Assembly (NCBI GenBank): GCA_964592255.1
Contig: CAZQCI010000129.1
Span: 1-5,448, forward strand
Direction of reading: 5' to 3'
DNA length: 5,448 nt
Source of the DNA: CAZQCI01 sp964592255
GTDB taxonomy: Bacteria; UBA10199; SBBF01
The first letter of the stretch is position 1. Every line of letters starts with the position of its first letter. The notes beneath the pieces were generated by a model. It saw nothing but the letters and a program-made list of their open reading frames with translations. It ran no database searches and was not told where the DNA came from. Both the position numbers and the translations under genes were made by a program. Positions 1-5,448 of the stretch are shown in pieces.

Positions 1-56
1 TACAGAGTCGGACTCTTCAAGATAAAAAGTAAGATAGAAGACTTAATATTGTGGAT

Positions 57-1871
57 TTAGAATTCAAACACCAACATTGTTTTAGCAGCGATGGCGATGT
101 CGGCGCTGTCTGGAGCGACGGAGTTGATGATGCCACCAGGGTTACTGGCAACGAAGTCATCTTTAACATCATAAACTCCTCCGGGAAATAATACTCCTAC
201 AACCGTGGACCAGTGCATAAACTCAAAGAAGGTGGCTTCTACCGATAAGTCGGTTTCAAAGCCGTACCATTTACTTCGATTTACCACATGAGGCAGTCCT
301 GATAATCCTGTAATTTCGGAAAAATTAATGTCTAAGGTTCGTGAGGGGGCCCAAGCTGTAATAAATTTTGCTCCTACTTTAAAATCTTGGGCCCAAGGGA
401 CTCCGCTGGTGATATCGAAAGAGTGTTTATATTGTATGGTGGCGTAGATGGCATCGTTAATATAGTTGGGAGAAATAGGTTTTCGACCCAACTCTGTAAT
501 TCCACCAACACGGATGGCAGGGGAAGTACCTAGAGGTACGTCAAACATCATGAGAGCAATATTATAGTCGGGTCTAAATCCCAATTGTGTAATTTTTTGT
601 GACAAAGGGGAGCTGTCTCCACCGGCAAAACCGGCTTGAAGATGGGCTTCTCCTCCAAAATCCCACCAACCGTCGGCTTCCACGGCCGCGTTGAAAACAG
701 CGACGTCATTTTGAGTGCCGCTTAATGGGAGGGTGACAGGTGCTGGCAAAGGATTTTGAAGCCCCGATTGGGCGGCGTCGTCTAACACGACGGCATCAAT
801 AGCAACACCGGGAGCTAATTTACCGCCGATAAAAACACCTTCGAAAGCCACACGATAATGATGGGCAATATTGAACTTGCCGTAAACATCAAAGGTATAG
901 ATTTTTGTATCTCCATCAATCCCGGCTGGTTTACGGATACCGCTGACGCCGTCAGTTAAAGGCTGGCCCGTATCCGGATCGACGACCCCCGTGCCATCAA
1001 CAGTTGAGTCGTAAATATAAGTGGCGGTTGTTGTGGTGTCACCATCGTTACCATCCCGAAAACGGAAGGCGCCGAAAGCTCCCACTTCAAAAGTGTCGGC
1101 TTGATAGAGAACAATCATCCCGGCTTGCAATGAATCGTTCCAATTGGATTTAATGCCTGTGTCCAACCCACTAATTGAAGGGTCGCGCGTGGCTTCAAAG
1201 GCAAAGTCGTAAGAGAATCCAATATTGAGTCTTCCCCCGTTTTTCAAATCTAAACCTGCTAAGTAGAGAATACGGTCAAAATTATCTCCAAAATCTGAAT
1301 CTAAATCAGAACCGTCATTTGTAAGAATACCTAAACCGAATTGAGATGGTTGTCGCCCTATGCGAAATTTTCCGCCGGAAGTGAGAATGTCCACATAAGC
1401 TTGCTTAACGGCCACATTGCCGCCGCCTGACCCCAGAACATCCCCGCCGGGTGATGCAATCACTCCAAAAGGACCATTGGCAGCAGGAAGAGCTAAGGTA
1501 CCAACAACCGGATTTGAAATTTGTAAAGAGGTTACATCACTTTGCCCAAACAGAAGATTGTCTAAGAAATCGATTTGTCCATGAAGGGAGATATGATCGT
1601 TGAGTTTGATGCCCGGTTCTAAGCGGAAGCGTTGTTGGCCAAAAGCAATAGTCCCGAAGCGGTCGTTAGAATTGTTGTCGGGGTCGTTAGGAACCACACC
1701 AGCATTAGGCCGTTGCAGATCAAGGTCGTGAGTATATTCAAAACGCGTGCGATAATAACCATGGGCAGTAAATTCCACAGCCATCGCCACTTTTTCTTTG
1801 ATGAGGATCAGGGAGAAAAAAATGACAAGAGAAATAAAAAAAGGTCGACGATAAGAGGAAAAAAATGTCAT
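57..1871 (-). CDS. Outer-membrane beta-barrel protein, family unassigned (porin-like)
   Basis: Predicted 604-residue exported protein, probably an outer-membrane barrel; its substrate is unknown. Numbering from the ATG at 1871, residues 1-31 look like a signal peptide: arginines at 8-9, a hydrophobic run at about 11-24, and an AMA cleavage site before Val32. The rest is rich in alternating aromatic and polar strands separated by Asp/Gly/Asn loops, and it ends in MLVFEF, with the terminal Phe typical of barrels inserted by the BAM machinery. A distinctive segment at about 172-200 (GRQPSQFGLGI, then NDGSDLDSDFGDNFDR) resembles the strand-turn motifs of porin and alginate-export-like proteins. 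A long Asp/Thr/Gly-rich stretch at about 275-318 is probably a surface loop. The frame stays open up to a TTG at 1922, but that TTG falls on the candidate -35 box, so I prefer the ATG. The ribosome site is weak. The gene is divergent from rnj. The barrel call is fairly firm; the specific function is not known. Confidence 0.85.
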   Translation of the reverse strand: MTFFSSYRRPFFISLVIFFSLILIKEKVAMAVEFTAHGYYRTRFEYTHDLDLQRPNAGVVPNDPDNNSNDRFGTIAFGQQRFRLEPGIKLNDHISLHGQIDFLDNLLFGQSDVTSLQISNPVVGTLALPAANGPFGVIASPGGDVLGSGGGNVAVKQAYVDILTSGGKFRIGRQPSQFGLGILTNDGSDLDSDFGDNFDRILYLAGLDLKNGGRLNIGFSYDFAFEATRDPSISGLDTGIKSNWNDSLQAGMIVLYQADTFEVGAFGAFRFRDGNDGDTTTTATYIYDSTVDGTGVVDPDTGQPLTDGVSGIRKPAGIDGDTKIYTFDVYGKFNIAHHYRVAFEGVFIGGKLAPGVAIDAVVLDDAAQSGLQNPLPAPVTLPLSGTQNDVAVFNAAVEADGWWDFGGEAHLQAGFAGGDSSPLSQKITQLGFRPDYNIALMMFDVPLGTSPAIRVGGITELGRKPISPNYINDAIYATIQYKHSFDITSGVPWAQDFKVGAKFITAWAPSRTLDINFSEITGLSGLPHVVNRSKWYGFETDLSVEATFFEFMHWSTVVGVLFPGGVYDVKDDFVASNPGGIINSVAPDSADIAIAAKTMLVFEF

Positions 1872-1893
1872 GATCGGATTCTTGTCTTGCCCC

Positions 1894-1922
1894 AACCTAG
1901 CATAGGCCTGGTGACGGTTCAA
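1894..1922 (-). promoter_or_regulatory. Candidate sigma-70 promoter of the barrel gene
   Basis: On the minus strand, TTGAAC (1922-1917) lies 17 bases before TAGGTT (1899-1894), and the -10 hexamer is preceded by TGC, an extended -10 element. Transcription would start near 1887, leaving a leader of about 15 bases before the ATG at 1871. The hexamers are only partial matches (4/6 and 3/6), but the 17-base spacing and the TG extension support the call. It helps decide the gene start, because the upstream TTG at 1922 would lie within the promoter. A small inverted repeat, CCTA-GCA-TAGG (1896-1906), overlaps the -10 region. I found no comparably good promoter for rnj on the other strand of this gap. 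Confidence 0.45.
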
Positions 1923-1980
1923 GTGGCATTTGCTTTTCTTTGTTGCATTGAGTCATTTTTGAGAAGGGTAACTCACTTCT

Positions 1981-3633
1981 ATGGAATCTTTCAAAATTAC
2001 TCCCCTGGGGGGTGTTGGGGAAATTGGAGCTTTGAATTGCATGGTCTATGAAACCGCGGAAGAGGCGGTGGTGGTGGATTGCGGTTCCCAATTCCCTGAT
2101 GACGAAACTTTGGGAGTGGATCTTATCATCCCTGACTTCACTTACTTAAAAAGCATTGAAAAGAAGCTCCGGGGTATAGTTCTTACCCATGGGCATGAAG
2201 ACCATGTTGGGGGAGTTCCTTTTTTTCTTCGGGAATTTGATGTGCCCATCTACGGTTCTCCTTTTACTTTGGGTTTGGTGCGGCGAAAGATGGAGGAATG
2301 CCCTTGGAATTGCGGTTATACCTACAAACCTTTTCAACCCGGAGAAACCATCCAGGTAGGTTCTTTTTGTATCGATACCATTTTTGTCAACCATAGCATC
2401 ATTGACGCGTGTGCCTTAGCCATCCATACATCTTTAGGTGCGGTGGTACATTTGACTGATTGGAAAATCGATCGGCAGAGTGAGTTGATGACGGATGTTA
2501 AAAAATTTTCCGCACTTGGTAAAAAAGGAGTGCTGGCTCTTTTATCCGATTCCACCAATGTCTACCAGCTAGGCTCTACGTTGTCGGAAAAAGCCATTGC
2601 GCAAAAACTTAAAAAAATCTGCACGGCCCATCAAGGACGTATTTTAGTGACTTTGTTTGCTTCCAACATCAACCGTATTCAGGCCTTGGCGGGAGTGGCT
2701 CGTTTGACCGGACGCAAAATGGCTTTTGTAGGACGTAGCATGCACGAAAACACGACCTTGGCCCGTTCTCAAGGAAAACTGGATTTGGACGGAGTGACTC
2801 TTCTGCCTATTGAAGAAACGGAACATATCCCCCCACAGGAATTAATTGTGTTGCTAACCGGTAGCCAAGGGGAAGAACGTTCTGCGCTCACACGCATTGC
2901 TTATAACCAGTTTAAACCTTTTCAAATTCATTCGGGGGATTTAGTTTTATTTTCTTCCAAAATTATTCCAGGAAACGAAAAAAATATTTTTGGAGTGATC
3001 GATAGTTTGTATCGTCATGGGGCCAAGGTTCTTTATGAATCCGTGCACGAAATCCATACCTCCGGTCACGCTCATCAGGATGAATTGAAAGAGGCTATCA
3101 AGCGGTTAAAACCAAAGTACTTTATTCCCATCCATGGGAGTTATCGGCATTTTGTTAAACACGCGGAGTTGGCACAAAAGTGTGGTGTTAAGGATGATCA
3201 TATTCTTATCACTGAAAACGGTTATCCTCTTTCATTCGATAAAGAAGGTTGTGAGCGCCTTGAAGAAATACCCACAGGACGCGTCTTTGTGGATGGAAGT
3301 GGGGTGGGGGATGTTAGTGATTTGGTACTTCGTGACCGAAAACATCTCTCCGATACGGGTATTGTTATTTGTATTCTCATGCTTGATCGGGTTACGGGTG
3401 ATGTGGTCCGCGGACCGGAACTGATCTGCCGTGGTTTTACCGATGAAAAAGAAAATGGGCTTATTTTAGAACAAGCTAAGAGTAAACTTTTAGATTTGCT
3501 TTCTGAAAAAAAACGTGAAGATAAAACGGATTTAGTTGCCATGCAGGAAGAAGTTCGCTTGACACTAAGACGTTTTTTTAAAAAAGAATTGGAACGAAAG
3601 CCGGTGCTCATCCCGGTGGTGTTAGAAGTTTGA
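1981..3633 (+). CDS. rnj: Ribonuclease J (beta-CASP metallo-beta-lactamase RNase)
   Basis: Cytoplasmic RNase of the RNase J family, which acts as a 5'-to-3' exonuclease and endonuclease in mRNA decay and rRNA maturation. At 550 residues it is full length (Bacillus RNase J1 is about 555). Seen in order: LGGVGEIG at 9-16, Asp33 in VVDCG, the zinc motif THGHEDHVGG with His70, His72, Asp74 and His75, His138 in NHS, Asp160 in the TDWKID motif, the beta-CASP signature LLSDSTN at 187-193, GRSM at 251-254, LTGSQGEE at 292-299, TSGHAHQDE around His363, and PIHGSYRH with His385. A C-terminal domain runs from about 440, including VDGSGVGD and LRDR, and ends in the usual PVLIPVVLEV. The ATG is the only sensible start: an in-frame TAA sits at 1969-1971. 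AAGGG at 1964-1968 is a ribosome site with rather long spacing. All metal ligands are present, so it should be active. Two motif positions differ from the common form (HLTDWK for HTGDFK, HGSY for HGEY). Confidence 0.97.
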   Translation: MESFKITPLGGVGEIGALNCMVYETAEEAVVVDCGSQFPDDETLGVDLIIPDFTYLKSIEKKLRGIVLTHGHEDHVGGVPFFLREFDVPIYGSPFTLGLVRRKMEECPWNCGYTYKPFQPGETIQVGSFCIDTIFVNHSIIDACALAIHTSLGAVVHLTDWKIDRQSELMTDVKKFSALGKKGVLALLSDSTNVYQLGSTLSEKAIAQKLKKICTAHQGRILVTLFASNINRIQALAGVARLTGRKMAFVGRSMHENTTLARSQGKLDLDGVTLLPIEETEHIPPQELIVLLTGSQGEERSALTRIAYNQFKPFQIHSGDLVLFSSKIIPGNEKNIFGVIDSLYRHGAKVLYESVHEIHTSGHAHQDELKEAIKRLKPKYFIPIHGSYRHFVKHAELAQKCGVKDDHILITENGYPLSFDKEGCERLEEIPTGRVFVDGSGVGDVSDLVLRDRKHLSDTGIVICILMLDRVTGDVVRGPELICRGFTDEKENGLILEQAKSKLLDLLSEKKREDKTDLVAMQEEVRLTLRRFFKKELERKPVLIPVVLEV

Positions 3634-3635
3634 TA

Positions 3636-3664
3636 TTGACGGGGCATAGAGAATCTTCTAAAGT
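3636..3664 (+). promoter_or_regulatory. Candidate promoter of the antitoxin-toxin-ychF transcript
   Basis: TTGACG (3636-3641, five of six consensus bases) is followed after exactly 17 bases by TAAAGT (3659-3664, four of six). It begins just three bases after the rnj stop codon. The predicted transcription start, near 3671, falls at the left edge of a perfect inverted repeat (3670-3689), a common position for the operator of an autoregulated toxin-antitoxin operon. Sequence match only; rnj read-through could also feed the downstream genes. Confidence 0.45.
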
Positions 3665-3669
3665 TAGAC

Positions 3670-3694
3670 ATGACCATTATTTTGGTCATTTTTT
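3670..3694 (+). terminator. Hairpin plus T-run after rnj; possible operator of the toxin-antitoxin operon
   Basis: Perfect 7-bp stem, ATGACCA (3670-3676) and TGGTCAT (3683-3689), with a 6-base loop and then TTTTT (3690-3694). This has the form of a Rho-independent terminator for rnj, although the stem is short and AT-rich, so termination may be partial. The T-run ends directly against the antitoxin ATG at 3695. Because the inverted repeat also lies at the predicted start point of the downstream promoter, it could be the DNA site bound by the antitoxin. The two roles are compatible, and the sequence cannot separate them. Confidence 0.55.
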
Positions 3695-3982
3695 ATGAGT
3701 CATACTTTTTCTTTATCAACAGTTAAGGCCCGGTTAACCAGCCTAATTCGAGGGGTTCAGGACCGGGAAGAAGAGATTATCATCACTAAAAATGGTGAGC
3801 CGGCGGCTGTTATTATTAGTTATGCCGAACTAGCCAGTATGCGTGAGACGCTTGATGTACTTTCCGATCCGGAACTTATGGACCAAGTGAGAAAAAGTCG
3901 TACTTTTTTTAAAAAAAGGAAAAAAGGTTTCTCGTTTGAAGATGTGTTTGGAGAATCTTTGTTACCTCAAACAAAGAAATAA
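3695..3982 (+). CDS. Type II antitoxin, Phd/YefM family
   Basis: A 95-residue protein expected to neutralise the toxin encoded next and to repress its own promoter. The N-terminal half has the Phd/YefM pattern: SLSTVKARLTSLI at 6-18, a short acidic turn, then IIITKNGEPAAVIISYAEL at 28-46, followed by the helix ETLDVLSDPELM at 51-62. The C-terminal third (63-95) is charged and ends with FSFEDVFGE, the usual toxin-wrapping tail. The ATG at 3695 is the only usable start: an in-frame TGA at 3671 blocks extension, and no ATG, GTG or TTG lies between them. It has no Shine-Dalgarno sequence, because the terminator-like hairpin and T-run directly precede it. Codons 71-77 are a homopolymer block, T7 then A7, GG, A6 (3904-3925). 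The toxin gene follows 6 bases after the stop. Confidence 0.93.
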   Translation: MSHTFSLSTVKARLTSLIRGVQDREEEIIITKNGEPAAVIISYAELASMRETLDVLSDPELMDQVRKSRTFFKKRKKGFSFEDVFGESLLPQTKK

Positions 3983-3988
3983 AGATTC

Positions 3989-4258
3989 ATGATTGTTTAT
4001 TCTATCGAGATTCCTCCTCATGTTGCTGACCAAATTCGCCTTCTGCCTCCCGATATCAAAAAAAGTGTCAAAACGGCTTTAAGAGAGATAGCAGTTAATC
4101 CGCAATTGGGGGATCCGCTTCTTCGTGAATTGCAGGGGCTGAATAAATATCGTGTCAGGCGATACAGAATTGTGTATCAAGTGGACCGTTCATCCAGAAA
4201 AATCAGGATTTTTGCTGTTGGGCATCGACAAAGTGTGTATGAGATGATTAAGAGGTAA
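3989..4258 (+). CDS. Type II toxin, RelE/ParE superfamily (probable mRNA interferase)
   Basis: An 89-residue toxin with the RelE/ParE fold: an N-terminal strand, two helices (about 9-36), then a three-strand core. RelE-type residues sit where expected: Lys53 and Arg55 in LNKYRVR, Arg60 in YRIVYQVD, Arg80 in VGHR and Tyr84 in SVYE. These match the spacing of the catalytic Arg61, Arg81 and Tyr87 of E. coli RelE, so ribosome-dependent mRNA cleavage is more likely than the gyrase inhibition seen in ParE proteins; this is inference from motif spacing. It is intact, with no truncation. It lies 6 bases after the antitoxin stop and in the same frame, with only a weak purine-rich ribosome site overlapping the end of that gene, so translation is probably coupled. 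Its last codons carry the ribosome site for ychF. Confidence 0.92.
   Translation: MIVYSIEIPPHVADQIRLLPPDIKKSVKTALREIAVNPQLGDPLLRELQGLNKYRVRRYRIVYQVDRSSRKIRIFAVGHRQSVYEMIKR
4250..4255 (+). promoter_or_regulatory. Ribosome binding site of ychF inside the toxin's last codons
   Basis: AAGAGG ends 5 bases before the ychF ATG at 4261 and lies within the last two sense codons of the toxin gene, just before its TAA. It is the clearest Shine-Dalgarno sequence in the window and indicates translational linkage between toxin and ychF. Confidence 0.7.
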
Positions 4259-4260
4259 TT

Positions 4261-5358
4261 ATGGGTTTTAAATGTGGCATTGTGGGGCTGCCTAACGTAG
4301 GTAAGTCCACTATTTTTAATGCATTGACCAATGCGGGAGCGCAGGCGGCTAATTATCCGTTTTGTACCATCGACCCGAATGTGGGTGTGGTGTTTGTCCC
4401 TGATGATCGGTTGGATCAATTAGCTCTTCTTTTCAAGTCTGAGAAAAAAATTCCCACAACTGTGGAATTTGTTGATATCGCCGGACTAGTTGCCGGGGCT
4501 TCCAAAGGGGAAGGTCTTGGTAATCAATTCTTAGGCCATATTCGGGAGGTGGATGCCATTGCCCACATCGTGCGGTGTTTTGATGATCCGGATGTCGTGC
4601 ATGTGGCTGGTAGTGTTGATCCACTTCGTGATATCGAAGTGATTCATACCGAACTTCTTCTCTCCGATCACCAAGCGGTATCCAAGCAAATTGAAAAAGT
4701 AAAACGATTAGCTAAGGTTGGTAACAAAGAAGCTGTGGCGGAGCAGGCTCTTTTTGAAAAAATTCTTGGTTTTCTTGATAAAGGGGAGCCCGCTCGTTCT
4801 GTACCTTTGACGGCTGAAGAAAAACAAAAAGCTGCAAGCCTTTTTCTCATTACCATGAAACCGGAATTGTATGTTTGTAACGTTGATGAAAATCATGTGA
4901 GTGGCGAAGAGCCCGAGGCCGTTAAAAAAGTACGAGCCCATGCCGTTAAAGAAGGAGCACAAGTAACTTTGATTTGCGGCAAAATCGAATCAGAAATTGC
5001 AGAAATGGAAGAATCCGAAAAGCAAACTTTTCTGGCTGATTACGGTCTTAAGGAATCTGGTTTAAATCAGTTGGCGCGTGCTGGTTATCGCCTGCTTAAT
5101 CTCATCACCTATTTCACCGCCGGCCCTAAAGAAGCACGAGCCTGGACGGTTACGCAAGGGACGTTAGCCCCTCAAGCGGCGGGAGTGATTCATTCTGATT
5201 TTGAAAAAGGTTTTATCCGCGCGGAAGTTTATCACTTTGACGATTTGGTTAAATTAGGGAGTGAACAAAAAATTAAAGAAGCCGGACTTTATAAAAGCGA
5301 AGGCAAAGAGTATGTTGTTAAAGATGGGGATGTGATGCTGTTCCGGTTTAATGTGTGA
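4261..5358 (+). CDS. ychF: Ribosome-associated ATPase YchF (Obg-family, TGS domain)
   Basis: Cytoplasmic P-loop NTPase of the Obg family (OLA1 in eukaryotes), which prefers ATP to GTP and associates with ribosomes; in E. coli it affects translation and the oxidative stress response. The 365 residues match the family's usual length (about 363). Seen: P-loop GLPNVGKST at 9-17, the NYPFCTIDPN switch segment at 31-40, Walker B/G3 DIAGL at 72-76 followed by GASKGEGLGNQFL, and NVDE at 207-210 in the G4 position, where the non-canonical motif (Glu rather than the Asp of NKxD) is the family mark linked to ATP use. A helical insert spans about 125-200. The C-terminal TGS domain (about 278-363) carries the typical FTAGPKEARAWTV and GFIRAEV segments. 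It starts 2 bases after the toxin stop with a good ribosome site. I see no terminator between toxin and ychF, so co-transcription with the toxin-antitoxin pair is likely. Confidence 0.98.
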   Translation: MGFKCGIVGLPNVGKSTIFNALTNAGAQAANYPFCTIDPNVGVVFVPDDRLDQLALLFKSEKKIPTTVEFVDIAGLVAGASKGEGLGNQFLGHIREVDAIAHIVRCFDDPDVVHVAGSVDPLRDIEVIHTELLLSDHQAVSKQIEKVKRLAKVGNKEAVAEQALFEKILGFLDKGEPARSVPLTAEEKQKAASLFLITMKPELYVCNVDENHVSGEEPEAVKKVRAHAVKEGAQVTLICGKIESEIAEMEESEKQTFLADYGLKESGLNQLARAGYRLLNLITYFTAGPKEARAWTVTQGTLAPQAAGVIHSDFEKGFIRAEVYHFDDLVKLGSEQKIKEAGLYKSEGKEYVVKDGDVMLFRFNV

Positions 5359-5359
5359 A

Positions 5360-5384
5360 GAGCATGGTTCGACAGGCTCACCAT
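5360..5384. repeat. Short inverted-repeat element between convergent genes
   Basis: The 27-base gap between ychF and the yggS fragment is almost filled by ATGGT (5364-5368), an 11-base loop reading TCGACAGGCTC, and ACCAT (5380-5384). An alternative pairing, GAGC (5360-5363) with GCTC (5376-5379), is mutually exclusive with the first. From memory, the core TTCGACAGGCTCA recurs between genes in many bacterial genomes, so this may be one copy of a dispersed element or a shared bidirectional terminator. There is no T-run, and only one copy lies in this window. Confidence 0.35.
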
Positions 5385-5385
5385 A

Positions 5386-5448
5386 CTAATTTCTTTCCCC
5401 AAAAATAGCGGTGCCAATCCGGATGAGTGTGGCTCCTTCTTCAAGGGC
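5386..5448 (-). CDS. yggS: YggS/PLPBP pyridoxal phosphate homeostasis protein, C-terminal fragment
   Basis: The last 20 codons of a minus-strand gene that runs off the right edge. The stop is TAG at 5388-5386. The tail ends EEGATLIRIGTAIFGERN, which matches the conserved C-terminus of YggS/PROSC proteins (typically EGST/A-x-VRIGTAIFG-R). These bind pyridoxal 5'-phosphate in a single TIM-barrel domain and keep cellular PLP and amino-acid pools in balance, without known enzymatic activity. The family's Arg-Ile-Gly phosphate-binding region is included here. The gene converges on ychF with 27 bases between the stops. The short length limits certainty, but the match is characteristic. Confidence 0.85.
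   Translation of the reverse strand, partial: ALEEGATLIRIGTAIFGERN

Noticed and set aside
4..16. Small palindrome AGAGTCGGACTCT at the left edge, considered as a terminator or tRNA end
   Set aside because: The stem is only 5-6 bp, there is no T-run on the strand that can be read, and no tRNA arms can be found. The window edge prevents a fuller check.
1923..1980. Search for a sigma-70 promoter for rnj in the divergent gap
   Set aside because: The best pairs (TTGCTT with TCATTT, or GTGACG with TTTTCT) match poorly at the -10 box. I could not support a call.
1632..2051. 139-codon plus-strand open frame across the barrel gene start and the rnj start
   Set aside because: It lies antisense to the signal-peptide region of the barrel gene and out of frame with rnj, and its translation has no recognisable domain. 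It is a shadow frame.
2087..2091. Cysteine pairs in RNase J, such as Cys107 and Cys111, considered as an extra zinc site
   Set aside because: The coordinates mark a nearby Cys codon region only. The cysteines are scattered and not arranged as a four-ligand set, and the catalytic zinc ligands are already accounted for by His and Asp residues.
3222..3689. 155-codon minus-strand open frame opposite the end of rnj
   Set aside because: The translation is Ser/Arg/Lys-rich low-complexity sequence, as expected from reading the complement of rnj. It has no ribosome site or promoter of its own that I can support.
3670..3726. 18-codon hydrophobic micro-ORF (starting MTIILVIFY) that overlaps the antitoxin start
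   Set aside because: Its ATG is the first base triplet of the hairpin arm, it has no ribosome site, and the predicted transcript starts at about that base. It is most likely a by-product of the inverted repeat.
3980..3991. Antitoxin and toxin share a reading frame, with only TAA and two sense codons between them, suggesting a read-through fusion
   Set aside because: The stop is TAA, the least leaky stop, and no read-through signal is visible. Same-frame spacing occurs by chance one time in three.

Overview
This 5.4 kb window looks like ordinary chromosome from a Gram-negative bacterium. The leftmost gene encodes an exported beta-barrel protein ending in phenylalanine, which implies an outer membrane. 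The presence of RNase J argues against a typical gammaproteobacterium. A deltaproteobacterium-like or related lineage would fit, but that placement is inference from gene content and is weak. Base composition looks even and moderate across the window, with many AAA and TTT codons, and nothing marks the block as recently foreign apart from the kind of genes in the toxin-antitoxin pair.

Layout from left to right. Positions 1-56 are a short tail downstream of the first gene, with no gene in it. Positions 57-1871 (minus strand) encode a large outer-membrane beta-barrel protein of unassigned family. Positions 1872-1980 are a divergent control region holding a candidate extended -10 promoter for the barrel gene and the ribosome site of the next gene. 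Positions 1981-3633 (plus strand) encode a complete RNase J. A 61-base gap follows, with a candidate promoter and a perfect hairpin plus T-run that ends on the first base before the next start codon. Positions 3695-3982 encode a Phd/YefM-type antitoxin and 3989-4258 its RelE/ParE-type toxin. Two bases later, 4261-5358 encode the ATPase YchF. The last 63 bases, on the minus strand, are the C-terminal end of a YggS-family PLP homeostasis protein that converges on ychF.

The plus-strand block joins RNA turnover and translation: RNase J (5'-to-3' exonuclease/endonuclease), a RelE-like toxin expected to cleave mRNA on ribosomes, and YchF, a ribosome-associated ATPase. The antitoxin, toxin and ychF genes are packed tightly enough (6 and 2 bases apart) to be one transcript. 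That would place a housekeeping gene behind an autoregulated toxin-antitoxin promoter. The families are all known; the most interesting points are this arrangement, the hairpin shared by the rnj end and the antitoxin start, and the unassigned barrel protein. I see no convincing evidence of a wholly new system.
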